Assembly (NCBI GenBank): GCA_039105265.1
Contig: JAPFFF010000069.1
Coordinates: forward strand, 248,001 to 312,000
Reading direction: 5' to 3'
Length of the DNA stretch: 64,000 nt
DNA from: Tritrichomonas musculus
Lineage: Eukaryota; Parabasalia; Tritrichomonadida; Tritrichomonadidae
Shown here piece after piece: positions 47,972-59,100 of the stretch. Positions within the stretch are counted from its first letter, which is position 1, and the number at the start of each line of letters is the position of its first letter. The position numbers and the translations under genes were made by a program. The notes below the pieces were generated by a model, which had not been told where the DNA came from, made no database searches, and saw nothing but the letters and a program-made list of their open reading frames with translations.

Positions 47972-48238
47972 ATGGCTTTTGGAACATGGATTAAAAGAAT
48001 CGGAACCAATATTGCAAACTTTGCAAAGAAAAATGGACCTAAAATTTTACAATTTGCATCAGATTACGTTGCACCAGCCATAGAAAAATTAGGAGGAACT
48101 GTTGGAGGAACTGCTGGAACTATTTTGGGTGGTGTTGGCAAAGGAATTCGAGCAGTGAATGATCGTGTTCAATCTTGGAATGCAACAGGAAAAGATAAAT
48201 TCTTACAACCTGCGTATGATAAAGAACCTGGTGACTAA
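47972..48238 (+). CDS. Amphipathic glycine-rich small protein (candidate membrane-active virion protein)
   Basis: An 88-residue protein. The N-terminal helix FGTWIKRIGTNIANFAKKNG is amphipathic and basic. It is followed by a helix with PAIEKL and a Gly/Ala-rich stretch (GGTVGGTAGTILGGVGKGIR). The layout resembles adenovirus protein VI, which disrupts membranes from inside the capsid, but that is an analogy, with no shared motif. It is divergent from the capsid-like genes. Confidence 0.6.
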   Translation: MAFGTWIKRIGTNIANFAKKNGPKILQFASDYVAPAIEKLGGTVGGTAGTILGGVGKGIRAVNDRVQSWNATGKDKFLQPAYDKEPGD

Positions 48239-48366
48239 GAATACATTCGCCTTCTTACTTCTTCATCTATTGGTGGATCATCAGGAGGGAAAAGTTTTAT
48301 CACTCTTAATAATGTGTTCACTAATTCAATTAAAACAAGCGTTCCTAAGAGAATTTCAATCAGCAT
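48235..48366 (-). CDS. 43-residue single-span membrane protein
   Basis: A short open frame, ATG at 48,366 to TAG at 48,235. It encodes MLIEILLGTLVLIELVNTLL (one hydrophobic helix), then RVIKLF, an acidic-proline segment (PPDDPPIDEEV) and RRRMYS. This is a sensible membrane topology, and it fills exactly the otherwise empty 180 bases between two plus-strand genes, with a 4-base overlap with the stop of the upstream one. No family recognised; small membrane proteins are common in virion blocks. Confidence 0.5.
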   Translation of the reverse strand: MLIEILLGTLVLIELVNTLLRVIKLFPPDDPPIDEEVRRRMYS

Positions 48367-48418
48367 ATTGTTTTAAATAGTTTCAAAAATGTTTAAATAA
48401 ATTTTATTTTTTTTTAAA

Positions 48419-48721
48419 ATGGAATTGAAAATTATTGAACCAATTCAAAATTATTTAAAAGAGTTTAACACAACGGATGAGTTTAATTTATTCTATTCTA
48501 AGAACAAAGAACAACTAGATTCAGAAACAACACATAAACTAAACAAAAAGTATCATATTCAAGGTTATCGTATAACCAAAATCAAAGGTGAATTAATGTT
48601 AAAGAAGGTCAATGAAGAAGAAGAAAAAGACGATTCAGAAATTTTGAAGATAAAAGATGATATTGCAAAAATTAAAATTACTTTGAATGATGTTATAAAT
48701 TTTATTAACTCTAAGACCTAA
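48419..48721 (+). CDS. Small acidic helical protein
   Basis: A 100-residue protein (MELKIIEPIQNYLKEFNTTD) with charged helical pattern and a Glu/Asp-rich middle (EEEEKDDSE). It overlaps the 3' end of the ATPase gene from the other strand by 11 bases. No family recognised. Confidence 0.6.
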   Translation: MELKIIEPIQNYLKEFNTTDEFNLFYSKNKEQLDSETTHKLNKKYHIQGYRITKIKGELMLKKVNEEEEKDDSEILKIKDDIAKIKITLNDVINFINSKT

Positions 48722-49574
48722 TATATGTATCACCACCTGAAGAACATTGAATAACAATCATTGGATGTTCATCAGGATGTTCATGTTTCATTTCATTTAA
48801 TTGTTGAAATGCATCAAAAAAGTCTTCAAAATCTAAATTACTAGCAGCTTGAGAATAAATGTAACGTAATTGTTGTTTATTAAAACCAGGTAATAAATAT
48901 AATGTACTAATTTCATTTTTAATATGTGGTTTTAACCCTTTCCAACCTTGAACTAATAAGAAATAAGACATATTTGTATGACGACATCTACGTAATAATT
49001 GACTAAAAAATGATTCTTCTGAAGAGAATAATTTTGAATTTGAAATATCATCAAATAATACAATTGAATGTAAATATTCTCTATCAAAATCTTCAACAAA
49101 TAAAACATTAAATAAATCATCGAGTTGTTCTTGTTTAATTTTATTTTTTGTTCTTTCTCTTCGAATTTTGTAATATAAACTTTTTGCTGCTAATAATTCA
49201 TCGATACATTTTTCAGCATCTTTTTCACTAACCACTACTGTCGGCATTTGTAATAATGGTTTCAATGATAACCAACTTTTATCGTTCTCTTCACCATCTT
49301 TTGTAACATAAACTAATAAATGATGAGTATTAAGTATTGAAATTTTAATTATTTCTTCTAATGCTGTAACTGTTTTTCCCATACTTTGTTTACCTACAAT
49401 AACATTAACAGAATTATATTTAGCAACAATATCTTCATGAATTGGAGCAATTAAAGAATCATTTTTTGGACTCAAATTTGATTTTAACCTTGCTTTTATT
49501 TTTGATCTAATGTTTTCTTTTGCAAAATTAACTTCTTCTTCTTCGCTATCACTGAAATAATCACTGTCACTCAT
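48711..49574 (-). CDS. FtsK/HerA-type genome-packaging ATPase
   Basis: A 287-residue ATPase of the A32/HerA group used by Polintons, virophages and related viruses to fill capsids with DNA. Walker A is GKQSMGKT at residues 61-68. Walker B is IVLFDDIS with D175 and D176. The helix after it (FFSQLLRRCRHTNMSYFLLV) and the following VQGWKGL are typical of the family's sensor strand. The acidic N-terminus (SDSEEEE) is an extra. It sits beside the capsid genes as expected. Confidence 0.92.
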   Translation of the reverse strand: MSDSDYFSDSEEEEVNFAKENIRSKIKARLKSNLSPKNDSLIAPIHEDIVAKYNSVNVIVGKQSMGKTVTALEEIIKISILNTHHLLVYVTKDGEENDKSWLSLKPLLQMPTVVVSEKDAEKCIDELLAAKSLYYKIRRERTKNKIKQEQLDDLFNVLFVEDFDREYLHSIVLFDDISNSKLFSSEESFFSQLLRRCRHTNMSYFLLVQGWKGLKPHIKNEISTLYLLPGFNKQQLRYIYSQAASNLDFEDFFDAFQQLNEMKHEHPDEHPMIVIQCSSGGDTYIRS

Positions 49575-49620
49575 ATTTTTTAAATTCCGACTAAATTATG
49601 TAAAAAAAAGTAATAAAAAT

Positions 49621-50094
49621 TTACTCTTCAGTAATTTCTTCTTCTCCATCATCATCATCATCAAATTCACTTGATGCTTGTTGAATTGCAGCTACTAATA
49701 ATTGTTCAATATCTTCTTCAAAATGTTGTCTATCGTCTTTTGGTCCAGTTTTCAATTTTTCAATTAAACCGTCAACAATTTTATGATAATCTTCTTGAGT
49801 TGTTTTATTTCCACGATATCTTCTTTGTTCTTCTTCTGTTGTTAAACCATATTCTTGATAAAGTGGTTGTAAAACTAATTGATTCCAAACAATTGGATAA
49901 GCTTTACATAATAATCTCATTTTGTCAACTGGAATTAAATCAACATAATTTGTTTCTGCTAAAGCTTTTTCAGTAACTCTTCCCATAACATATTTCTTAA
50001 ATTTATTTAATGCTGATAATTTTCTTGGTTTCTTTTCTGGTTTCTTGAATTCCTGTAACAACTTTCTTAATTCTGTTATCTCTGCGTTACTCAT
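49621..50094 (-). CDS. Small charged protein upstream of the ATPase
   Basis: A 157-residue protein (MSNAEITELRKLLQEFKKPE). It has a basic N-terminus, a helical middle with PVDKMRLLCKAYPIVWNQL and an acidic tail (EFDDDDDGEEEITEE). No recognised domain. Only about 46 bases separate it from the ATPase gene on the same strand and about 38 from the giant gene. A packaging or core partner is possible. Confidence 0.65.
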   Translation of the reverse strand: MSNAEITELRKLLQEFKKPEKKPRKLSALNKFKKYVMGRVTEKALAETNYVDLIPVDKMRLLCKAYPIVWNQLVLQPLYQEYGLTTEEEQRRYRGNKTTQEDYHKIVDGLIEKLKTGPKDDRQHFEEDIEQLLVAAIQQASSEFDDDDDGEEEITEE

Positions 50095-50131
50095 GATTTT
50101 TGAATAAAAATAAAAATCAAAGAAGATAAAT

Positions 50132-53100
50132 TTAAAGCTTTGAATTCAGAAACTTCATTAATTGAGGATTATTTGAAATAACACTTGGAGTTTCAGATGT
50201 GATAATAGGTTTTACAGGATCAATAATAGGTTTTACAGGATCAATAATAGGTTTTACAGGTGTTGTTTTTGATAGATCGAGTTTGTCGATTGTACTTTTT
50301 TCATCAATTATTTTTGGTTTTGTTTTCGCTTCAATATCAATATCAAATTTATTTTTTGGTTCTTTCTTCTTCTTTTTCAAAAGTTTACTTCTTTCTGATT
50401 TTTGTTTCTTCAAATTCTTATTTCCTTTAGCTTTTGTATTAATTGTTGGTTTCTTTGGTTTAACTTCCTCAACATCATCATCATCATCATTATCAATCTT
50501 TTCCTCAATTTTTGTTTCAATTGGTTTCTGTTTTTGAGCCAATACTTTGAATCGTAATGGTGCATTTTTCCGACCTCTTCTTGGTAAAATTTGAGTCATT
50601 GATTTTGTTTGAATTACTTCTGGTTCGTCAACTTTTGTAGGTAATAAGTTAATTTTCTTACCAGGTTCTATTTTTGTCATTGTCATTGGTTTTTCAGATA
50701 TTGGACTTACTAATGGTTTCTTTTCTATTGGTGTTTCTTTCTCTTCTGTCATTGTTGTTTTAGATGAAAATAAATTATTTATATTTGAATTTGTTTGATA
50801 TGGAACAACAGGTTTAGGAGGAAGATTTTCATTGAATTGAGACATTATTGATGGTCTCCCACTTAATTTATTTTTCTTTTGTTGTTCTAACAATAATTGG
50901 CGTATTGATACATTACCTTTCGAACTTTGTTGAATTAAACTTGTAATTCCACCTTCATAACGTTTAGCCCAAACATTCTCTTCTTTCTTTTCTGAATCAT
51001 CATTAATTGTTAAATCTGTATTTGTGGTTGTTGGTGTTGTTGTTGTGGTTGTTGGTGTTGTATTTGTTGTTGGTGTTGTTGCGGGCTTATTGAATGGATT
51101 TGTATACCCAGTATTTCTTAATGCACCACCAATTGTATTACCATTATTTTGATTTTGTTGTCTTTCTTTTTCTTGAGCTTCATTTATCATATTTTGAATT
51201 TCATGTAATGCAGTTTCAGTATCTTGATTCTTAAATCTTTCAAATCCAATTTCAGTCATATTTATTTTTCGACGATACGAATTCAAATCTTTTAATTTCT
51301 CTTCGACTTTCTTTTTATGTTCTTTCTCTTTATCATCTTTTGCTTTCTCATCATCCCATTGTTTCTTTGCTTCATTCTCTTTTTGTTGCAAAAGAATGAT
51401 ACTTGGTTCCAAATTATTCAATGGTTTATCTTTATAATCATCATATTTTAAGAGAGTATTTTCTTTCTTATAATTTGTTTTCAGATCTCGATAATATTTA
51501 TTCGTCTTTGCAATATAGCGATTTAATTTCAAATATCTTTCTAAATCATCCAATGACGGATATAATTCAGCTAACTTTTCATATGTTTCAGAACTATCGT
51601 CGATATGTTTATGATATTCTTCTAATAGATTCTTGAAATATTCTTTCTTTTCCTTTTTAACTTGTTCTTTATATTTTACATATGCATTTCGAATATCATC
51701 TACTTTCACTTTTTTCTCTGGTCTTTTTGCTATTTCTGGTTCAATATAAGTTTTATGAACATATGTCACATCTTCCGTTTTCATCGTTCCTAATTTCTTT
51801 TGAAGTGTATTATGGTCATCTAATAATGGAATAAATGCAATACTTTCTAATACATACATCCAATCAATATTTTTCGTATCTGGTGCAAATTTATTAACAA
51901 TATCCTTCACATTAATTTTTGTTTTTCCAAAATGATTTTCATATAACGGTTTGAAGTCTAAAATTGCATTCACATAATCCAAATCTTTTGCTGAATAAGT
52001 TAATCCTTTCAATTCTTCTTTTGTCACTTTTGAACCTTCTTCCAAATTTTTATTTATTGCGTCTATATTTTCGTTGATTTTCTTTTCGGTAGCAATTTTT
52101 TCTTGTTCATAATTCTTTATTGCTGTTTTATATAAACTTATCAATTCATCTTCTGTCACTTTTGAGTAAGTTTTAGATTCTTCATCATATCGTAATTTAT
52201 CTAAGAATTTTTCAAATGAAACTTGTTCATTTTTAGCAATTCCTTGAAATTCTTGAGATTCTTTATGAGATATTCTTGCAAGATTTGCATGATAAGCAGT
52301 ATCGATATCAAATTGTAAATCTTTTTCATTTTGTATTTTCCATTGAACTTTGTCACGAATTTGATATGGATAATACATCATTTGATCCAAAGATATTTTT
52401 CTTCCAAAAGCACTTTCATATCTTTTCTGTAATGGAGTTAATTTACAATATTTCACAATTTCATAAGCATTTGATAATTCATCTTTTTCTTGATTCAAAT
52501 CTACTTCTTTTGTTGTGTCATTAATTTCTGCATTAAAGTCACTAATTATTTTTTCCAAATTTTCATCATAATTATATTTCAAAGCAGCTTTAATATAATT
52601 ATTAAGTAGTGATAGTTCTTTTCCTTTCTTTTCAAATTTTTTCCTAATATCATCAAACTTGAATTCATGATCGTTCTTTTTATTATACTCTTCAATTTCT
52701 GTCTTCATTGCCATTCGAACATGACCATAGGATGTATTTTTGTATTCAGCAACTAATTCATCTTTCTCTGAATTTGTTAATTTCTTCCATACTGAATTTC
52801 CTCCAAATTTCTTGATTGCTTCACGAATATTTTCAATTTCAAGTTTCAAATCATCACAAGCTCGTTTATAACTTTCTGGTTCTTTTGTTGTATCTTTTGC
52901 TTTATTTGGATTCAATTTATTATGAACTGTAATCAAGATATGATAATAAGTTTTGTATGCATTATGACCATTCGTTTCTTCAGAAAACAAATCTTTCAAA
53001 CTTTTTCCTTCTCCAAGATCATCATTATAATAATCTAAATATTCTTTTATTTTGGGCATTGCTTCTAATTTTGAATATTCATTTTGAATTCTTTTGTATT

Positions 53101-56100
53101 CTTTGTCAAGATAATTATAACGACTTTCTGGGGTAGACCCAAATTCTTCTACTTGATTTAAAGTATAAATGATTTTGTAATCAGTCTCAAAGTCTTTGAT
53201 CTTATTCTTTATCTTTAATTTGAATTTTGTTGTCTTCGGATCAAATTTATTCTTTTCCAACAACTCTCTTAATGTTTCCTGATTATCATCATATTTACTT
53301 TCCATTTCTCGAAAAGCATCCATTAATTCTGTATCTGTTTTGGATTCCTCTTGTCGTTTGCTATATGTTGCGATTTCAGTCTCTAATGCATCAATATCTT
53401 CTGGAGTTGGATAATCATTTTTTATTGCATAATCTTTTTTGTAAACACTCTTATATTTACTTTTCAATATTCCATATTTTAAGAAATTATTTGCTGTGAC
53501 GACATCAGATTTGTATGTGTCAATAATCTTATCCATTGTTAATTTCTCTGTTGGATATCTCGAAGTGTATTCTTTCCAGTTAGAAATGAAATTTGAATAA
53601 TTCTGATAAAAACGAGAATAGATTTTCCAATAATCTTGAATTTTTTTCAGAACATCATTTGCTGACATCTTGTCTGGTGGAATAAACGGTTCTTGAAACT
53701 CTTTTTGCCAATTATGTTTATCTTTTTCTAGTTTCAATTCGACTGTTGCTTGTTGTAGTTGTCCATTCCAATACTTATAGACAGCTTGCCAATCTTTTAA
53801 GAATTTTTTATCGTCTCCGGTATGAATTTTATTCCATTCTAATCGAAGAGGATCAAGTTTTTTCCAATCAATTTGGTCCTTATTATGTTGTTCTTGTTTC
53901 TTTCTGAAATATTCTGCCAATTCTTTCTGATCAGTTATGGTCAAATACTTATCGTCTTTTTCATTTGTTTCTTTTAAATATTTTTCATATACAACTTTAT
54001 TCATTTCATTTAAGACATAACATCTCGCATCAATTCTGACTTCTTCTGGATTTGTATTTGATTTGTATCTTTTCAATAATCCAGTAATAGTAACTTTATT
54101 TTGCGGCATATTAAGATATTCTTGAATTAATGGATCTTTGTCGAAGATATCTTTTTTCTTGAGCCAAGAATCGATTAAAATATAATAATTTTGATTTTTC
54201 TCTTTTATTGAATTTCCATTGATTATTCCTTCATCTGCAGATAATGCGTTCCAAGCTTTTGAATAGACTTCATTAAAAGCAAGATCGAGATCATATTTTT
54301 TAGCTACCAATAGATTTCTTTTATCTCTATATTCAGCATCTTCTGCAAGTCGATAAATATCCCAAAATTTTACAACCCCAGGATCACTTTCAAATTCCTC
54401 AATTTTTTTCTTTAAATCCATTTCAATTTTCTGTAAATGATCTAATCTTAATCCAGCATCTGATTCTTTGACATTTTTCAAATTTTCCTTAGTGTATTTA
54501 TAATTCGTAACTAATATTTTTTCTAAAATGTCACATTTCATTAAATTTACACATTTAATATAATCTTTTGTTGAAAATTTTCTTTGAATGTCATCAACGG
54601 AATTATGTTCATTTCTATATTCGTTATATTTACTTAATAATTGATGAAACTCAGTTGATTGAAAAGCAGCTGCATCTTTTGTAGCATCTCTATATAATGT
54701 TTGTAATTCTTGTTTTCCAGTAATTGAATTTGTTATTGCACGAACTTTTTCTGCGGTGTCTGGTTGTAAGGCAATAATATCATTCTTTAATTTTTCACAT
54801 TCTAACCAAATAATTGCATTTGAATAATCCTTTCCAAAATTTTTGACAATATCTACTACCTCAAGTTGATGTTCTGCAGACGAATTATATTTTTGTAAGA
54901 CTAAGAGAAAATTCAGATTATTATATTGATCCACACTTTGAATTTTCTTTTTGATATCTTCTATGATCACTTCTTTTTCTTCATTTTTTTCTGGTGCTAT
55001 CGATGGTTTATATTCTTCATTGAATTTTTCTTTGTAAAGTGCTAAATGATAACGATAATTCAGATCAGTTTTTCCTGTCAAATAATCAAAACCATATTTT
55101 GATGCAGTCTTTTCTATTGTTGAATAATCTGGATCATCTGAATATTTTTCTCGGAAATTATTATATATTGTTAGCATTGTTCCAGATTTCCATGATTCAT
55201 TAAATTTTTCTGTTAAATTTGTATAATATCTTCTTAACCAATCCAATCTTTTTTGACTTCCAATTTCTGTTTCATGATAACCTTTAAAACGTGTTTGACC
55301 AGGTAAATCTTCATCAGTAATGTCTAATTTTTCTTTTATTAATTTTCTATATTTATCAATATCGATTGCAATTTGGGCTTTTTCAGGTGTTTGATATTTA
55401 TCTTTGAATTGTTCCCAAGTTAATTTTGATTCAATTTGTTGAGAATTTTGATATGAAATATAAGTTGCTTCAATATTTGACTTATCCCAAGTATCTAAAT
55501 CTTTTTGTTTTTTGTCACATTTTTCAACAATAGCATTGAAACAAACCTTATCTTTGGCATAATTGGATATATCAAAATCTTGACCTTTATGTAATTGTTT
55601 GTAATATAATTGAGCAATTGGAATTAAATATTTTGAATACATTTCATCTTCATTCCATGACATATCGACTTGAGTAATCGTTGAAATAAATTCTGGCTTT
55701 AATTTTGGAAGAATATCTTGACTTTTGATATAATCTTTATTTGTTCTCCATGATTCTCTTGTTTTCTTATAATTTTTGTAATCTGTTTTGAATTGATTCA
55801 GAAATGTATATTTATTTTCTTTTGTATTTTTACTCATATATTCATTGAAGAAATGTCCGATGTCATTGAATTTTTTATTTCCTTTCTTTGAAAAACTCTG
55901 ATTGATTTTCAAATTTTTCTCATATCCTTCAAAGAATTTCAAACAATCTTCTAAATTTCCATCAAATTTACCAAATAAAAATCCTGCGGCTTCTGCAATT
56001 GATCTCCCAAAACCTTGATAATATTGTTGAACATATTTTTTCAATAAATTGTTTCCGTCCCATGTGTTATATTTATATTTGTTTTCATCATAATATTTTT

Positions 56101-59100
56101 GCAATTTTTCTTGAGCTGTATTGATTGAATCCTGTGCGTTTTCATGAATATATTTCCATAAATTTACTCCTTCATATGGATGAGTTCTATACCAAAATTC
56201 ATAAATATGACTTAATTTGTTAATAGCATTGATTGCAGCTCCATTTGATCCGAATTCTGTTCTCCAATCTGTTGAACTTTTTAAATCTTCAGGGAATAAA
56301 GCCCTCCAACGAATGATTGCTTCATCTAAATTTTCATTTGTATTTCGATAAGATTCTTGTTCATTGATTAAATTTTGAAGTTTTGAATCTATTTCTGGAA
56401 TTGTTTCATTTCTATATGCGACTGCAACTGTTTGAACTGAATATTGATTTTCTTTTGGTAACAATTCATTGAGTTCATTAATTTTATTTAAAACTGATAT
56501 TGAGGTTTGAATTCTTTTTTCTGCATCTGTTAATTCATTAACTTCTTTTGTTATATATGTACCTAAAGTTGTAAAATCTCCACCATTATGAATTGAGAAA
56601 TCTAGAAAAGTGTCATAATTTTGTCTCTTTTGAAAAAATCGAAGATACTCTTGATATTTTTGTTCATATTGAAGATATAATAAATAAGCTTTTCCATTAT
56701 TTTTAAACCATGACTCTTTTGTTGAATTGAATACTTTATGTGAAAATTTCTTTGGATAAGTATTCATTAATTGACCTTCTAAAGCAGTTATTTGAGGAAC
56801 ATTTTCAATCGGAACATTGCCTACCATTGATTCTATTTTTAAAACCATATCTGGTTCTTTTGAAAAATTTCTATAATAGTCTTCAAATTTCAAACGATCT
56901 GCATAATTATCCATATTTTTTCCTAGTGCAATATAAGAACCTCTTGCTTTCATGTATGATGATATCTCCTCTTTTGATTCACAATGACCAATTATTTCCA
57001 TTTCGAAATCTTCTCTTTCTTCTTTTGTTTTACCTTGACTATATTTCTCTATTTCACTCATGAATGATGATGTTTGGTTTTTTTGTCTTTTGATTGTTTC
57101 CCAACTTTCAACATATTCTCTAACTTTTTCTTCTCTCCTTTGATGATGTTTGAGTTGTTCTAATGTTGCAACAGAATAATTAAAAAGTTTCAAAATATCA
57201 GCATAAGATTCAGTTAAAATCCATAATTGATCAAATTTCCCACCTACTTCGGAGAATTTTCTACTGTCAGCAACTTCTTCCCAAATTTGATATTTATTCC
57301 ATTTCTTAAAAATTGTCCCAGTCCATTTGAAGTTCTTTCGATGTTGATTTAAATAAATAACTAATTTTGATATAGTGTTACATTCTGGATTAGCTATCAT
57401 TATCGATTCAATAGCATTTGGAGTAAATTTTGTATACCCTGATGCATAATCACTGAAAGCATCACTGAAACATTCGGTCAATAAATTTGTTAAATTTTTC
57501 TCATCTTCTCCTTTCTGATGATTTTTGTCAGTTATCATTTGTTTTATTTTTTCATTGATATTCGGAGTTGTTTGATCTAGTAATATTGTATTCCATAGAT
57601 TTTCATTGAATTCTTTTCCATATGCATCTTTCAATTGAATTTTCAAAGTCTCTAATTCAATATTTTTTCTTGTATCTTCTACCATTTTTTGTTCTTTTTC
57701 TAATCGTTTTGTTAAATCATTTAAAACTTCATTTTGCTTTTTATTGTTATAAATATGTGACAAGTAGATCTCATTATTCACTTCATTATCATTAAATCTT
57801 TCACCTGTAATTTTCATTCGTTCTTCAATTGTTTTCCTGATTTCTATCGTTCTTTTATCGATTATTTTTTGTGCACTATCCCAATCGATTATCCATTGAT
57901 TGTATGCATTTTCTTTTGCATCTATTGAATCCTGGCTCGTAAATAAACCAAGCACATTTTTAACATCCTTATCATCGAATTTCCTTTGTGCTTCTCTATA
58001 TTTTTGGTTTATTGTTTGAATTATTCTTGCATTTTCTTTTTCTATTGCTTCTTCTTCTCTTGTATGCCATTTTTTCGCTTCATTATTAATAAATTCTATT
58101 GCTTCCTTTTCATTTGAAAAATGTGTTTGATAATATTTTTGAATTTCACCATTTTTATCATATGAATTAACACCTGATACATATTTAGCGATTGCATTTA
58201 TAACATCAATATCTGGAGCAATTTTTGTACGAATAATTTCTTCAAATGCCAAACCAATTGAATTTTTTGATGATGCTAATCGAATATTTAATTTATTCAA
58301 ATCATGATCAAAATTATTTGCTGTAAAAATTGCATTTGCTTCACTTTTGATTGTATCTTTATCTACTGAAAATCCATGACTATCATAAATTTCTTTCACC
58401 TTCTTTTGTATATTTTTTCTGACAGCATTGTCAAGACTTGTTTGTGAACTTTCCATTATTTGATTTAAGTCTTCAGTCAAACTATCTTGTATAATTCGAT
58501 CACCATTGATATATAATTGTTGGAATTTATCACGGTCACTTTTTTCATTATAATTTGTTATATTTAATGCTTCATTTTCTTTTTTCTTTCGCTCAATTAT
58601 TGTCTCAATCATTCCATTTCTTATTTGTTTTACTCGTTCTAATTCTTCTCTTTTGGCTACTAAATTATTATGAGCAGTTGTCTCTTTTGTCTTCCAATTC
58701 GTTGTCTTATCATCAGGGAAAAATTGAAGAACATATCCGGTTATTATTTTATCACTTAAATTGAAATCTTTAAAAATTTGTTTTGCACTTGATATTAGTC
58801 GACTCTGAATTCTTTGAAAATCATTCAAATAAATTTGATTTGCATATCTTTCTTTCCATTCCTCTAAAATTTGATCCTTAAATTTTATTTGTTGTCTTGT
58901 CGTCCAAAGGTTTTCCATTTCATCAAAAACTTGATCAATAAATTCGTCTTCACCGATCTTCAATCCCGCTGATTCATATAATTTCTGATAAATTCCGCTT
59001 ATCTCTTGACGAAATTGATCAATTGATCTCTTATACAATTTACATAAATGAACAAAATCGGTCCATGTCCATCCATTCGAACATCCAACCATTGATAATT

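Noticed and set aside
48159-48380. 73-codon plus-strand frame overlapping the 88-residue gene
   Set aside because: Shadow frame. The opposite-strand 43-residue frame has a clearer membrane-protein pattern and fits the gap.
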